Both the position numbers and the translations under genes were made by a program. A DNA stretch of 64,000 nt from Aquimarina amphilecti. Lineage in GTDB: Bacteria > Bacteroidota > Bacteroidia > Flavobacteriales > Flavobacteriaceae. The first letter of the stretch is position 1. Each line of letters starts with the position of its first letter. The DNA is taken from NCBI RefSeq assembly GCF_900109375.1, contig NZ_FOAB01000005.1, positions 186,001 to 250,000 of the forward strand. The letters are read 5' to 3'. Positions 17,370-27,294 of the stretch are shown in pieces. The notes beneath the pieces are model-generated. The model worked only from the letters and a program-made list of their open reading frames with translations, ran no database searches and was not told the origin of the DNA.

Positions 17370-19871
17370 ATGGCTAAGAATTTAGTGATTGTGGAGTCAC
17401 CAGCTAAGGCAAAGACAATAGAAAAGTTTCTGGGAAAAGATTATAAAGTGGCTTCCAGTTTCGGACATATTGCTGATTTACCAGCGAAAGAACTTGGGGT
17501 GGATGTAGAAGAAGGTTTTAAGCCTAAATATATCGTTTCTAAGGATAAGAAAGATGTAGTTAAGAAACTAAAAGATCTTTCTAAAAAAGCTGAGATGGTT
17601 TGGCTAGCTAGTGATGAGGATCGAGAGGGAGAAGCTATTGCATGGCATTTAGCGGAGGAGTTGAAATTAGACAAGGAGAGAACCCGTCGTATTGTTTTTC
17701 ATGAAATTACTAAGAAAGCTATACTTAAAGCAATAGAGAACCCTAGAAGCATAGATTATAATCTGGTAAATGCGCAACAGGCCAGAAGAGTATTGGATCG
17801 ATTAGTGGGGTACGAATTATCTCCCGTATTATGGAGGAAAGTAAAAGGAGGGTTATCGGCCGGTAGAGTGCAATCTGTATCTGTTCGATTAATTGTAGAA
17901 AGAGAACGCGATATAATTGGTTTTGCACCTGTAGCTTCGTATCGTATTGATGCCGAATTTTCTAATGAAAATGGAAAGTCTTTTAAAGCAAAATTGCCTA
18001 AGAATTTCAAAACTAAAGCTGAGGCTGAGGCATTTTTGCAAAAGAATTTAGGTGCAGGATTTCAGGTAGCGGATCTTACTACTAAACCAGCAAAAAAATC
18101 ACCTGCTCCGCCGTTTACAACATCTACATTACAACAAGAAGCGTCTAGAAAATTATATTTTTCTGTTAGTAAAACGATGACTATGGCGCAACGTTTATAT
18201 GAAGCCGGGTTAATCACATATATGAGAACAGATAGTGTTAATCTATCTACGGAAGCACAAAATAGTGCAAAGGCAGAAATTATTTCTGCTTATGGAGATG
18301 AATATAGTAATCCTAAACAGTATAAGGGTAAATCAAAAGGAGCTCAAGAAGCTCACGAAGCAATAAGGCCAACAGATTTTGCTAGACATACTGTTCCAGT
18401 TGATCATGATCAACAACGTTTGTATGAATTAATCTGGAAGAGAGCAATAGCATCTCAGATGAGTGATGCAAAATTAGAAAGAACAAATGTAAAAATAGGT
18501 TCTAACTCTCATAATGAGCAATTTGTTGCTAACGGAGAGGTAATCAAATTTGAAGGTTTCCTGAAAGTGTATCTAGAAGGAAATGATGATGAAGATGAAG
18601 AACAAAGTGGAATTCTTCCTGCAATGAAAATTGGAGAGAGCTTATTTAATAATTTTGTGACCGCTACAGAAAGGTTTACAAGACCACCAAGTAGATACTC
18701 GGAAGCAGCCTTGGTAAAAAAATTGGAGGAATTAGGTATCGGACGTCCATCTACTTATGCCCCAACAATTTCTACTATTCAGAATAGAAACTACGTGGAG
18801 AAAGGTTCTAAGGAGGGTGAAGAAAGAGGGTATGTTCAGATTACACTTTCTGGGGATGCGATTAAAGAAAAGAACCTAAAAGAAAAAGTTGGTAGCGATA
18901 AAGGAAAATTAATTCCTACTGATGTGGGTATGGTAGTTAATGACTTTTTGGTAAATCATTTCTCTTCTATTTTGGATTATAATTTTACTGCAAAAGTTGA
19001 ACGTGACTTTGATGAAATTGCTGAGGGTCAAGAAGACTGGACACAGGTGATGAAGGAGTTTTATGATGAGTTTCATCCTAGGGTAGAAGATGTTGCTCAG
19101 AATGCGGAGCGTGAAGTAGGAGAAAGAATTCTGGGAGAAGATCCAGAATCAGGAAAACCTGTAAGTGTTCGTTTGGGTAAATTTGGCCCAATGGTTCAGA
19201 TTGGTACAGCTGAAGATGAAGATAAGCCTAGATTTGCTAGTTTGGCTCCAGGACAGACATTGAGTAGTGTTACTTTTGAAGAGGCAATGGACTTATTTCA
19301 GTTGCCAAAGGAACTTGGAGATTATAAAGGAGAAACTGTTACTGTTAATAATGGGCGATTTGGGCCATATGTTAAATTTGGTGCTAAATTCGTTTCTTTG
19401 GATAAAGGAGAAGATCCGTTAAGCACTTCTTTAGAAAGAGCAATCGAGCTTATTGATGCTAAAGAAAAAGCAGATGCTCCTATATACACCTACGAAGATT
19501 TACCAGTGCAAAAAGGTACAGGTAGATTTGGACCATTTATCAAGTGGAAAGGCATGTTTATCAATGTGAATAAAAAATATGACTTCGACAACCTTTCTGA
19601 TGAAGATATAATTCAGCTTATCGAGGAAAAGAAGCAGAAAGAAATTGATAAAGTAATCCATAATTGGGAGGAAGAAGGTATTAGAGTTGAGAAAGCAAGA
19701 TGGGGACGAAGTAATATTATTAAAGGTAAAGTCAAAATTGAATTACCTAAAACTGTGGATGCTACTAAGCTTACTTTAGAAAAAGTGCAAGATCTTATCG
19801 AAAAGAATGCTCCTAAGAAAAAGACTGCTGCAAAGAAGAAAACCGCAAAAAAAACTACTAAAAAGAAATAA
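17370..19871 (+). CDS. topA: DNA topoisomerase I
   Basis: An 833-residue type IA topoisomerase. The TOPRIM domain at the N-terminus contains VIVESPAKAKTIE and the acidic SDEDREGEAIAWHL. The catalytic tyrosine is Y284 in LITYMRTDSV. The C-terminal third carries repeated GRFGP(Y/F)(V/I)K modules (topoisomerase C-terminal repeats) in place of a cysteine zinc finger, then a lysine/alanine tail typical of Bacteroidetes. It relaxes negative supercoils. The arginase-fold gene follows after 9 bases, so the two are probably cotranscribed. Confidence 0.97.
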   Translation: MAKNLVIVESPAKAKTIEKFLGKDYKVASSFGHIADLPAKELGVDVEEGFKPKYIVSKDKKDVVKKLKDLSKKAEMVWLASDEDREGEAIAWHLAEELKLDKERTRRIVFHEITKKAILKAIENPRSIDYNLVNAQQARRVLDRLVGYELSPVLWRKVKGGLSAGRVQSVSVRLIVERERDIIGFAPVASYRIDAEFSNENGKSFKAKLPKNFKTKAEAEAFLQKNLGAGFQVADLTTKPAKKSPAPPFTTSTLQQEASRKLYFSVSKTMTMAQRLYEAGLITYMRTDSVNLSTEAQNSAKAEIISAYGDEYSNPKQYKGKSKGAQEAHEAIRPTDFARHTVPVDHDQQRLYELIWKRAIASQMSDAKLERTNVKIGSNSHNEQFVANGEVIKFEGFLKVYLEGNDDEDEEQSGILPAMKIGESLFNNFVTATERFTRPPSRYSEAALVKKLEELGIGRPSTYAPTISTIQNRNYVEKGSKEGEERGYVQITLSGDAIKEKNLKEKVGSDKGKLIPTDVGMVVNDFLVNHFSSILDYNFTAKVERDFDEIAEGQEDWTQVMKEFYDEFHPRVEDVAQNAEREVGERILGEDPESGKPVSVRLGKFGPMVQIGTAEDEDKPRFASLAPGQTLSSVTFEEAMDLFQLPKELGDYKGETVTVNNGRFGPYVKFGAKFVSLDKGEDPLSTSLERAIELIDAKEKADAPIYTYEDLPVQKGTGRFGPFIKWKGMFINVNKKYDFDNLSDEDIIQLIEEKKQKEIDKVIHNWEEEGIRVEKARWGRSNIIKGKVKIELPKTVDATKLTLEKVQDLIEKNAPKKKTAAKKKTAKKTTKKK

Positions 19872-19880
19872 GCTTAGGAT

Positions 19881-21044
19881 ATGTCGTTAGAATTTCTTTC
19901 GCCAGTTAGTGAAATGGTGGCTGCGCATGTTGCTTTACTTCCTGATCAAGCACTAGGTAAACAAATTAATATTCATACCTCTGAATATGGAGTGCCAGAG
20001 TTAGATAAAATGGATATTGCAATTATCGGTGTTAGAGAAAACAGGAATGATATTAATTTTTTAGGAGAAGACCTTTATTTTGATACCATTCGTAAATCAT
20101 TTTATGATCTTTTTCCAGGTAATTGGGATACTTCGATTGTAGATCTTGGAGATATTATTCCAGGAGAGGAAGTGAGTGATACTTATTTTCTGATGAAAGA
20201 TGTCCTGTCAACTCTTCTTCAAAAAAATGTTATACCTCTAATCATAGGAGGAAGTCAAGATCTTGTGTATGGTCAATACCGTGCTTTTGATATTCTAGAA
20301 AGGATGGTTAATTTGGTGAATGTAGATAGTAGATTTGATTTAGGGAATACTTCTCAGCCAATAAAAAATAATTCTTTCGTTGGTAAAATTATTGTTGAGC
20401 AACCCTATAATCTTTTTAATTATAGTAATATAGGGTATCAGACTTATTTCAATTCACAAGAAGAGATAGATCTTATTGAAAAATTATATTTTGATGCATA
20501 TAGGTTAGGAGAAGTTACATCCGATGTAACTATTGTAGAGCCTATTATGCGTGATGCAGATATTGTAGCTGTCGATCTTGGAGCTATGAGTTCCACATGT
20601 CTTGATTATAAATATGCTTCACCAAATGGATTTAACGGAAGAGAAATTTGTGCTATAGCAAGATATGCTGGTATTAGTGATAAAGTAAAAAGTTTTGGAG
20701 TATATGAATTTAAAAATTTTAAACACGAAGAGACTACGGCTTTATTGATTGCGCAAATATTATGGTATTTTGTTGAAGGAGTAAATTATAGGTCTAATGA
20801 ACTGGATATCAAAAACCAATCAGGGACACTTCACTATAATGTGCCAATTGAAGATGAGGTTCTTTCATTTTATAAGAGTCCTAAAACGGAAAGATGGTGG
20901 ATAGAAATACCATTTATTTCATCTGGAAATAATAAATTGAAAAGACACACGTTATTACCTTGCACATACAACGATTATGAGCGTGCTTGTAATCAAGAAA
21001 TACCTGAAAGATGGTATAAGGCAAAACGAAAAAACGAAGTTTAA
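19881..21044 (+). CDS. Arginase/formimidoylglutamase-fold protein with degraded metal site
   Basis: A 387-residue protein of the ureohydrolase (arginase, agmatinase, formimidoylglutamase) fold. The positions of the usual manganese ligands can be followed but are altered. GGDH/GGSH is GGSQD (near residue 119), DAHxD is VDSRFD (near 151), and SxDxDxxD is AVDLGAMSS (near 235). Loss of the histidines and of several aspartates argues against normal ureohydrolase activity. The gene is 9 bases after topA and 110 bases before gldK, a position I recall from other Flavobacteriia. A binding or structural role is more likely than amidinohydrolysis. That conclusion is inference. Confidence 0.7.
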   Translation: MSLEFLSPVSEMVAAHVALLPDQALGKQINIHTSEYGVPELDKMDIAIIGVRENRNDINFLGEDLYFDTIRKSFYDLFPGNWDTSIVDLGDIIPGEEVSDTYFLMKDVLSTLLQKNVIPLIIGGSQDLVYGQYRAFDILERMVNLVNVDSRFDLGNTSQPIKNNSFVGKIIVEQPYNLFNYSNIGYQTYFNSQEEIDLIEKLYFDAYRLGEVTSDVTIVEPIMRDADIVAVDLGAMSSTCLDYKYASPNGFNGREICAIARYAGISDKVKSFGVYEFKNFKHEETTALLIAQILWYFVEGVNYRSNELDIKNQSGTLHYNVPIEDEVLSFYKSPKTERWWIEIPFISSGNNKLKRHTLLPCTYNDYERACNQEIPERWYKAKRKNEV

Positions 21045-21057
21045 CATTTTTATTAGG

Positions 21058-21130
21058 GAGATTTAAGGTTTTTTTTGGAAAAAAATTGTTTTTCTGGAAA
21101 TAAATAAATAGGTTTACGACCTTAAATCTC
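21058..21130 (+). promoter_or_regulatory. Perfect 12-bp inverted repeat flanking the putative gldK promoter
   Basis: GAGATTTAAGGT at 21058-21069 is repeated in inverted orientation as ACCTTAAATCTC at 21119-21130. Between the arms lies TTG, 19 bases, then TAGGTTTA, a near match to the Bacteroidetes promoter. The right arm is 24 bases before the gldK start. A regulator dimer bridging the arms, or an RNA stem, are both possible. Confidence 0.45.
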
Positions 21131-21154
21131 AAAGATCTTAACCTAAAACACGTT

Positions 21155-22528
21155 ATGAAGAAATTTGTATCACTCTTTGCTATTGTAGCAATGCTCTATA
21201 GTTGTGGTGGAGGAAACCGCGGAGAACTAGTAGGAGTAAAGGGTAAAAAATGGCATCCAGAGAAACCTTATGGAATGGCCCTCATCCCCGGAGGATCATT
21301 TATTATGGGTAAATCTGATGATGACAAGGCTGCATTAGCTAATGCACCAACAAAGACAGTTACCGTTCGATCTTTCTACATGGACGAAACTGAAGTTACT
21401 AACAGTGAATACAGACAATTTGTGCGCTGGGTTCGTGATTCTACTATCAGAATGAAATTGGCTATTATGGCTGATGATATGGGTAAAACCCCTGGTGATG
21501 ACGGTATTGGAGAATTTGCGTTTCTAGATGCGAATACCGAAGATATGTCTGTTTACGAGAAATACGTATACGATAATTATAGTGGAACTGGAGAAACTGG
21601 TTATGAAGGTCGTAAGCTAAATAAAGATATCGACATCGAATGGGATACCGAAGATTATCCTGATGAGTTTTATACAGAGGTAATGGATTCTTTATATGTT
21701 CCTTTAGAGGAATCTTATAACGGAAGAAGAACGTTTGATGTTCAGAATTTTAAATTCAGATTTACCTGGATGGATATTCAAGCAGCAGCTCGTGCTAAGA
21801 AAGGAAGAAGAAAAGATTTTGTTAAAGAAACAGTAATCGAAGTATATCCAGATACGACTGTGTGGATTAAAGATTTTAACTATTCTTATAATGAACCAAT
21901 GCATAATGATTATTTCTGGCATAGTTCATATGATGATTATCCAGTGGTAGGAGTTTCTTGGGAACAAGCTAAAGCCTTTTGTACTTGGAGAACTATCGAA
22001 AAAAATTCGTATCAGAAAAAACGTAATAAGGAATTTGTAAATTATTTTAGATTACCTACAGAAGCTGAGTGGGAATACGCAGCTAGAGGAGGTCTGGAAT
22101 CAGGTACATATCCTTGGGGAGGTCCATATGCATTGAACGATAGAGGTTGTTTCTTAGCAAACTTTAAACCTTTACGTGGTAATTATGCAGCAGATAACTT
22201 CCTATATACGGTTGAAGCTAAAACATTTGAGCCTAATGATTATAATTTATATAATATGGCTGGAAATGTTTCAGAATGGGTGCAGTCTTCTTATGATCCT
22301 GCAGCCTATGAATATGTATCATCAATGAACCCGAATGTTAATGATGATCAGAACAAACGAAAAGTTGTACGTGGTGGATCTTGGAAAGATGTTGCTTATT
22401 TCCTACAGGTAAGTACCAGAGATTACGAATACGCGGATTCAGCTAGAAGTTATATTGGATTCAGAACGGTACAGGATTATATGGGTACTGACGTTACTGG
22501 AGAAGATAATACCCAAAATCAGAATTAG
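21155..22528 (+). CDS. gldK: Gliding motility / T9SS lipoprotein GldK
   Basis: A 457-residue lipoprotein (lipobox LYSC followed by GGGN). Its sulfatase-modifying-factor (FGE-type) domain is recognised by GGSFIMG, RLPTEAEWEYAARGG, NMAGNVSEW and VVRGGSW. In the type IX secretion system GldK (PorK) forms, with GldN, the periplasmic ring attached to the outer membrane. It is the first of the gldKLMN operon. Confidence 0.97.
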   Translation: MKKFVSLFAIVAMLYSCGGGNRGELVGVKGKKWHPEKPYGMALIPGGSFIMGKSDDDKAALANAPTKTVTVRSFYMDETEVTNSEYRQFVRWVRDSTIRMKLAIMADDMGKTPGDDGIGEFAFLDANTEDMSVYEKYVYDNYSGTGETGYEGRKLNKDIDIEWDTEDYPDEFYTEVMDSLYVPLEESYNGRRTFDVQNFKFRFTWMDIQAAARAKKGRRKDFVKETVIEVYPDTTVWIKDFNYSYNEPMHNDYFWHSSYDDYPVVGVSWEQAKAFCTWRTIEKNSYQKKRNKEFVNYFRLPTEAEWEYAARGGLESGTYPWGGPYALNDRGCFLANFKPLRGNYAADNFLYTVEAKTFEPNDYNLYNMAGNVSEWVQSSYDPAAYEYVSSMNPNVNDDQNKRKVVRGGSWKDVAYFLQVSTRDYEYADSARSYIGFRTVQDYMGTDVTGEDNTQNQN

Positions 22529-22620
22529 AATAAGTCCCAAAATTTATCTATCAACCCTAATTACTAACCTTTTTTTTAATTTAATATTTAAAAAATTTTA
22601 AAAAACTAAACACATTTATT

Positions 22621-23247
22621 ATGGCAAATTCAAAATCAAGCAAGAAGTTAATGAACATGGTATACGGTCTCGGAGCGGCTGTAGTAATCCTTGGAGCATT
22701 ATTTAAAATTATGCACTGGCCTTTTGGAAACGAGATGCTTATCATTGGACTGGTTACAGAAGCATTAGTATTTACAGTTTCTGCTTTCGAACCAGTTGAT
22801 GACGAGTTAGATTGGTCTTTAGTATATCCAGAATTAGCTGGTGGAAGTAAAAGAGACAAGAAAGAAGCTCAAACTCCAGAAGGATTATTATCTAAGAAAT
22901 TAGATGATATGTTAAAAGAAGCTAGACTAGATACTAGTTTAATGAATAGTCTTGGTGATAGTATTCGTAACTTTGAAGGTGCGGCGAAAGGTATTGCTCC
23001 TAGCGTTGATGCTATCCAAGGAACTAAAAAATATAGTGAAGAAATGGCCGCTGCCGCTACTCACTTAGAATCTTTAAACAGTTTGTATAAAGTACAATTA
23101 GAATCTTCTTCAAAACAAGCAGCAGCAAATCAAGCAATAGCAGAAAATGCTAAAGCACTTGAAGAGCAAATGAAGAGCTTGTCTAGTAACCTGTCTTCTC
23201 TTAATGGAGTATATGGTGGTATGTTAAGTGCTATGAACAGAAACTAG
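22621..23247 (+). CDS. gldL: T9SS motor protein GldL
   Basis: A 208-residue inner-membrane protein with two N-terminal membrane helices (about 12-31 and 38-56) and a long cytoplasmic alanine-rich coiled-coil tail. The conserved glutamate of helix 2, essential in studied GldL proteins, is E47 here (GLVTEALVF). With GldM it forms the proton-driven motor that powers type IX secretion and gliding. It lies between gldK and gldM. Confidence 0.97.
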   Translation: MANSKSSKKLMNMVYGLGAAVVILGALFKIMHWPFGNEMLIIGLVTEALVFTVSAFEPVDDELDWSLVYPELAGGSKRDKKEAQTPEGLLSKKLDDMLKEARLDTSLMNSLGDSIRNFEGAAKGIAPSVDAIQGTKKYSEEMAAAATHLESLNSLYKVQLESSSKQAAANQAIAENAKALEEQMKSLSSNLSSLNGVYGGMLSAMNRN

Positions 23248-23289
23248 TATTTAACTTAATTTAAAAAATAACTACCAAAATATAGAAAT

Positions 23290-24837
23290 ATGGCAGGAGG
23301 AAAATTATCACCAAGGCAGAAGATGATCAATCTTATGTACTTGGTATTTATAGCGATGATGGCATTAAATATGTCAAAAGAAGTATTATCAGCTTTCGGT
23401 TTGATGAATGAAAAGCTTACTTCAGCAAATACGATCTCTACAGAACGAAATACTGCGTTTATGGCTGGATTATCTGAGAAAGTTTCAGAACAACCAGCTA
23501 AGTATACACCGCTTAAGGAAAAGGCGGATCAGATAGGTGTATTGTCTAATGATTTTAATGCCTATGTAGAGCAATTAAAATCAGAATTACTTGAAACCGC
23601 AGATGATCCATCTGATTACGAAACGATGGATAAACCAGATGCATTGGATTCGAAGTTTTTCGAAGGTGGAAAAAATACTGCTGCGGCTGCAGAGTTTATC
23701 GAAAAGATTAAAACATATCGAGAAGGTGTTGTTTCGGCTTTAAGTACTGTGAAAGAGGTTGATGGTCAGGTTTCTAATGATATCAAAACTACTTTTAATA
23801 CAGAAGACGTAAAAGATAGAGATGGAGTGTCTAAGGATTGGTTGGATTATAACTTTAAAGGATTTCCTTTAGTAGCGTCAATAACGAAGCTTACACAAAT
23901 GCAAGCAGATGTTAAAACAACTGAAACTAAAGTTTTATCTGCATTACTTGCAGGTGAATTGCAAAAAGATGCTTCCGCTACCAACTATAAGGCGGTTGTT
24001 GTTCCGGACAAAACTGCATTTTTTAGTGGAGAAAAGTTTAAAGGTCGTATTGTATTAGCTCGATTTGATGCTGGTTTAAAACCAACTGCTGTTGAGGTTA
24101 ATGGAAAAAAGGAGTTCGAGGTTGAGAATGGACAGATTATGTTAGATTTCCCAGCAGGTAATGTAGGTGAAAGAGATATAAAAGGAGAGTTGCAATTTAA
24201 AGAAGGAGATTCTATTGTTAAAATTCCAATTGAAAGTTCTTATGCCGTAATTCCAAAACCAAATTCGGCGGTTATTTCAGCTGATAAAATGAATGTGGTT
24301 TATAGAGGAGTTCAGAATCCTATGACAATTTCTATTCCTGGAGTACCTGCGGTTAGTGCAAGTGCGCCTGGTCTTAAGAAAAGTGGAGGAGCTGGTAAAT
24401 ATATAATGAATGTTACTACGGTAAAAGCTAGAGAAGTTGCTATTAAAGTAAGCGGTAAACTTCCAAACGGGACTACTGTAAGTGATAGTAAGAAATTTAG
24501 AATAAAAGATATTCCAAGACCAGTAGGTACTGCAAGAGGTGAAGACGGAAGTATCAAGATGTCTAAAAGTGGTTTAGATAAAGCTTCTATTGGAGCAATA
24601 TTACCAGATTTTGATTTTGATATTAAGTTAGATGTAACTAGCTTTAAATTTAAAGTAAGTGGTCAGCCTACAATTAATGTAAGAGGACGTAGATTAGATT
24701 CAAGAGCAAAATCTGCACTTAAAAAAGCTAAAAGAGGATCTACAGTTCAGGTAATGGATATCAAAGCTCAGTTAAAAACTAATAAGGGATATAAATTGAA
24801 AAAAATATCTCCAGTTATCATTGAGTTAACGAACTAA
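23290..24837 (+). CDS. gldM: T9SS motor protein GldM
   Basis: A 515-residue protein with one N-terminal membrane helix that begins with the conserved arginine (SPRQKM, R9) and contains LMYLVFIAMMALN. A large periplasmic region of several domains follows. GldM dimers span the periplasm and pass energy from the GldL motor to the GldK-GldN ring. It starts 42 bases after gldL, and gldN follows after 9 bases. Confidence 0.97.
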   Translation: MAGGKLSPRQKMINLMYLVFIAMMALNMSKEVLSAFGLMNEKLTSANTISTERNTAFMAGLSEKVSEQPAKYTPLKEKADQIGVLSNDFNAYVEQLKSELLETADDPSDYETMDKPDALDSKFFEGGKNTAAAAEFIEKIKTYREGVVSALSTVKEVDGQVSNDIKTTFNTEDVKDRDGVSKDWLDYNFKGFPLVASITKLTQMQADVKTTETKVLSALLAGELQKDASATNYKAVVVPDKTAFFSGEKFKGRIVLARFDAGLKPTAVEVNGKKEFEVENGQIMLDFPAGNVGERDIKGELQFKEGDSIVKIPIESSYAVIPKPNSAVISADKMNVVYRGVQNPMTISIPGVPAVSASAPGLKKSGGAGKYIMNVTTVKAREVAIKVSGKLPNGTTVSDSKKFRIKDIPRPVGTARGEDGSIKMSKSGLDKASIGAILPDFDFDIKLDVTSFKFKVSGQPTINVRGRRLDSRAKSALKKAKRGSTVQVMDIKAQLKTNKGYKLKKISPVIIELTN

Positions 24838-24846
24838 AATAAACTA

Positions 24847-25740
24847 ATGATTATGAATTTGAAAAATTTGTTATTAACCGTTTTTAGTCTGGTGACCTTA
24901 TTTTCTTTTGGTCAGGCTAATATTTTGAACGCGGATAGTCCAGAAGATATTGGAAAGAAGACAATAGAACAGATTCAAGCGGATAATGACCTTCCGTTAG
25001 AGTATGGTTATGTTGATAAGCGTGATGTACTTTGGGCTAAAACTACTTGGGAAACGATCGATCTTGATGAGCGTATAAACTTCCCATTATATTACCCAAT
25101 AGATACGGTTAATATTGGTGCAGACAGACGTGCATTATATGATGTATTATTGTCTAATGTAAAGAATGGTAAAATCCAAAAAATTTATGCAGATTCATAT
25201 TTTACAGAAACACGTACATTAGGTGATCTTGATGGTACTTTATCTAAAATAGATACGTTAGATTTAGGATATGAGCAATTTAACGCTGGTGAAACAGTAG
25301 ATCCCCAATATATTGAGGTAACTACTATCAGTGCAGCTGATATTTCTGAATACAAGATTAGAGGATACTGGTATTTTGATAAGCGTCAGGGTGAACTAAG
25401 ATATAGATTACTTGGTATTGCTCCTGTTGCACCGGATGTAAACTTCATTAATGATGATGAGCCGGATATGGTTCCATTGTTTTGGGTTTGGTATCCTGAT
25501 GTGAGAGAAATACTTCATAATGCAAAGGCTTTTAATAGAAAGAATACTTCTATGCCATTTACTTATGATCACGTTCTTAATGCGAGAAGATTTAATTCTG
25601 TAATTTACAAGGAAGATAACATCCAGGGTGACCGAGAGGTAAATGATTATATAATCGATAATGCCTTGATGCAGTTATTAGAAAGTGAAAGAATTAAAGA
25701 AAGTATCAGAAATTTTGAAATGGATATGTGGAGTTACTAA
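24847..25740 (+). CDS. gldN: T9SS ring protein GldN
   Basis: A 297-residue periplasmic protein with a signal peptide (ending LFSFGQ). The GldN-specific body includes FPLYYPIDT and a block rich in tryptophan and tyrosine (LFWVWYPD). It associates with GldK in the type IX secretion ring. ATG at 24853 is an alternative start giving MNLKNLL. It is the last gene of gldKLMN and is followed by a clear terminator. Confidence 0.96.
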   Translation: MIMNLKNLLLTVFSLVTLFSFGQANILNADSPEDIGKKTIEQIQADNDLPLEYGYVDKRDVLWAKTTWETIDLDERINFPLYYPIDTVNIGADRRALYDVLLSNVKNGKIQKIYADSYFTETRTLGDLDGTLSKIDTLDLGYEQFNAGETVDPQYIEVTTISAADISEYKIRGYWYFDKRQGELRYRLLGIAPVAPDVNFINDDEPDMVPLFWVWYPDVREILHNAKAFNRKNTSMPFTYDHVLNARRFNSVIYKEDNIQGDREVNDYIIDNALMQLLESERIKESIRNFEMDMWSY

Positions 25741-25770
25741 ACTCTATAGTTTCTAATATAATAATATATA

Positions 25771-25802
25771 AACGCCCAACTTATTTGTTGGGCGTTTTGT
25801 TA
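25771..25802 (+). terminator. Terminator of the gld operon
   Basis: A perfect 10-bp stem (AACGCCCAAC / GTTGGGCGTT) with a 6-base loop continues into a T-rich tract. Confidence 0.92.
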
Positions 25803-25813
25803 TTTTTATCCTC

Positions 25814-26860
25814 ATGGTAGATTATATAGTTGTAGGGTTTGGATTGGCTGGATTATCATTTGTTGATAAGTTAGAAAGTAATGATAAGTCATATTTAGTT
25901 TATGAGAATAGCTCGGAACAATCTTCTAGGGTTGCAGGAGGGTTGTATAATCCAGTAATTCTTAAAAGATTTACACTAGCATGGTTGGCTTCAGAACAGT
26001 TGGAACTAGCGATATCTGTTTATCAAAATATAGAAGATAAGCTTAAAGGATCCTTGATTTCTAAACTTCCAATATTAAGGCGTTTTAATGATGTGAAAGA
26101 ACAAAATTTATGGTTTGAAGCCTATGATAAGCCTTTATTGAATAAATTTCTATCGTCGAATTTGATTAAAAATGAAAATGAAGCGCTAGATATACCTTTT
26201 TGTTTCGGAAAAGTAAAGCATACCGGAAAAATTGATGTCAAAAAAATGCTAAGCTTATATCTATCTTATATAGAAGATAAAAAATGTTTAATTAAGGAAT
26301 CTTTTGAGTATGATAAATTAGTTGTCAAAGAAGGATTGGTTGAATATAAAGGAATAAAAGCGAGGAATTTAGTTTTTTCAGAAGGTTACGGTGTTCGAAA
26401 TAACCCTTTTTTTAATTATCTACCACTTCAAGGGAATAAGGGAGAGTACATTATTATTAAATCAGAGCAATTAAAGTTGTCTGAAGCTGTAAAGTCGTCC
26501 ATATTTATTATTCCTTTAGGAGATGATTTGTATAAAGTAGGAGCTACGTATAATAACCAAGACAAGACTTCAGGTATTACGAAGTCTGCAAGAGAAAATT
26601 TGCAAAACAAACTAGAACGATTTCTAAAAGTAGAGTATGAAGTGATTGATCAGGTAACTGGAATTAGACCTACAACTAGGGATAGAAGACCATTCGTTGG
26701 AACGCATTCACAATATAAAAACCTTCATATAATAAACGGCTTAGGTAGCAGAGGAATATTAATTGGACCATATGTAACAGAAAAACTATATGCTCATATA
26801 GAAAATGGAGAGGATTTGGATGAGGAAATTGATATTAAGAGGTATTCTAAATTAAGATAA
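25814..26860 (+). CDS. FAD-dependent oxidoreductase (DAO family)
   Basis: A 348-residue flavoprotein of the D-amino-acid/glycine oxidase family. The N-terminal dinucleotide-binding motif is VVGFGLAG, followed by SRVAGGLYNPV. The C-terminal FAD-contact region is GIRPTTRDRRPF ... GLGSRGILIGP. There is no signal peptide, so it should be cytoplasmic. The substrate cannot be read from sequence. It begins 73 bases after gldN, behind the terminator, and its last 9 bases overlap the convergent DUF983 gene. Confidence 0.85.
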   Translation: MVDYIVVGFGLAGLSFVDKLESNDKSYLVYENSSEQSSRVAGGLYNPVILKRFTLAWLASEQLELAISVYQNIEDKLKGSLISKLPILRRFNDVKEQNLWFEAYDKPLLNKFLSSNLIKNENEALDIPFCFGKVKHTGKIDVKKMLSLYLSYIEDKKCLIKESFEYDKLVVKEGLVEYKGIKARNLVFSEGYGVRNNPFFNYLPLQGNKGEYIIIKSEQLKLSEAVKSSIFIIPLGDDLYKVGATYNNQDKTSGITKSARENLQNKLERFLKVEYEVIDQVTGIRPTTRDRRPFVGTHSQYKNLHIINGLGSRGILIGPYVTEKLYAHIENGEDLDEEIDIKRYSKLR

Positions 26861-27238
26861 ATTTTTCTTTTTCCCATAGTGCATAAAAAGGTTGATCCAA
26901 ATGTTTCTTGACAACCTAAGAATTATTGGAAAAAAGAAAATTAAGGTTCCTACTATAACAAAAAAACTATTTAATAAATTTAGTTTCAAGAATAGATTAC
27001 TAATTAGAAATGCTGCAACGGCAAAGGCAATTCCAACACCATAACTTACATACATAGCTCCATAAAAGAAAGATGGTTCTATCTTATATTTTGTATTGCA
27101 ATGATTACAACGTTCGTGCATTTGAAAGATTTTCCCTAGTTTATAAGGATTCTTATCCTTGTACATGCTTTCATTTTGACAAACTGGACAGGTGCCTGTA
27201 AAAATGCTGTAGATTTTTGTTCCTTTTAAGTAGCTCAT
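26852..27238 (-). CDS. DUF983 family membrane protein
   Basis: A 128-residue protein. Two CxxC pairs near the N-terminus (TCPVCQNE and RCNHCNTKY) could bind zinc. Two membrane helices follow (YGVGIAFAVAAFLIS and FFVIVGTLIFFFPIIL). The pattern matches the DUF983 family, whose role is unknown. It is convergent with the FAD oxidoreductase gene, overlapping by 9 bases, and divergent from the ABC-F gene. Confidence 0.85.
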   Translation of the reverse strand: MSYLKGTKIYSIFTGTCPVCQNESMYKDKNPYKLGKIFQMHERCNHCNTKYKIEPSFFYGAMYVSYGVGIAFAVAAFLISNLFLKLNLLNSFFVIVGTLIFFFPIILRLSRNIWINLFMHYGKKKNLS

Positions 27239-27294
27239 AGTACTTTTATTCTATTACAAAATTAATCATCTTTGCACAAAAGATTCAAAAGCTC

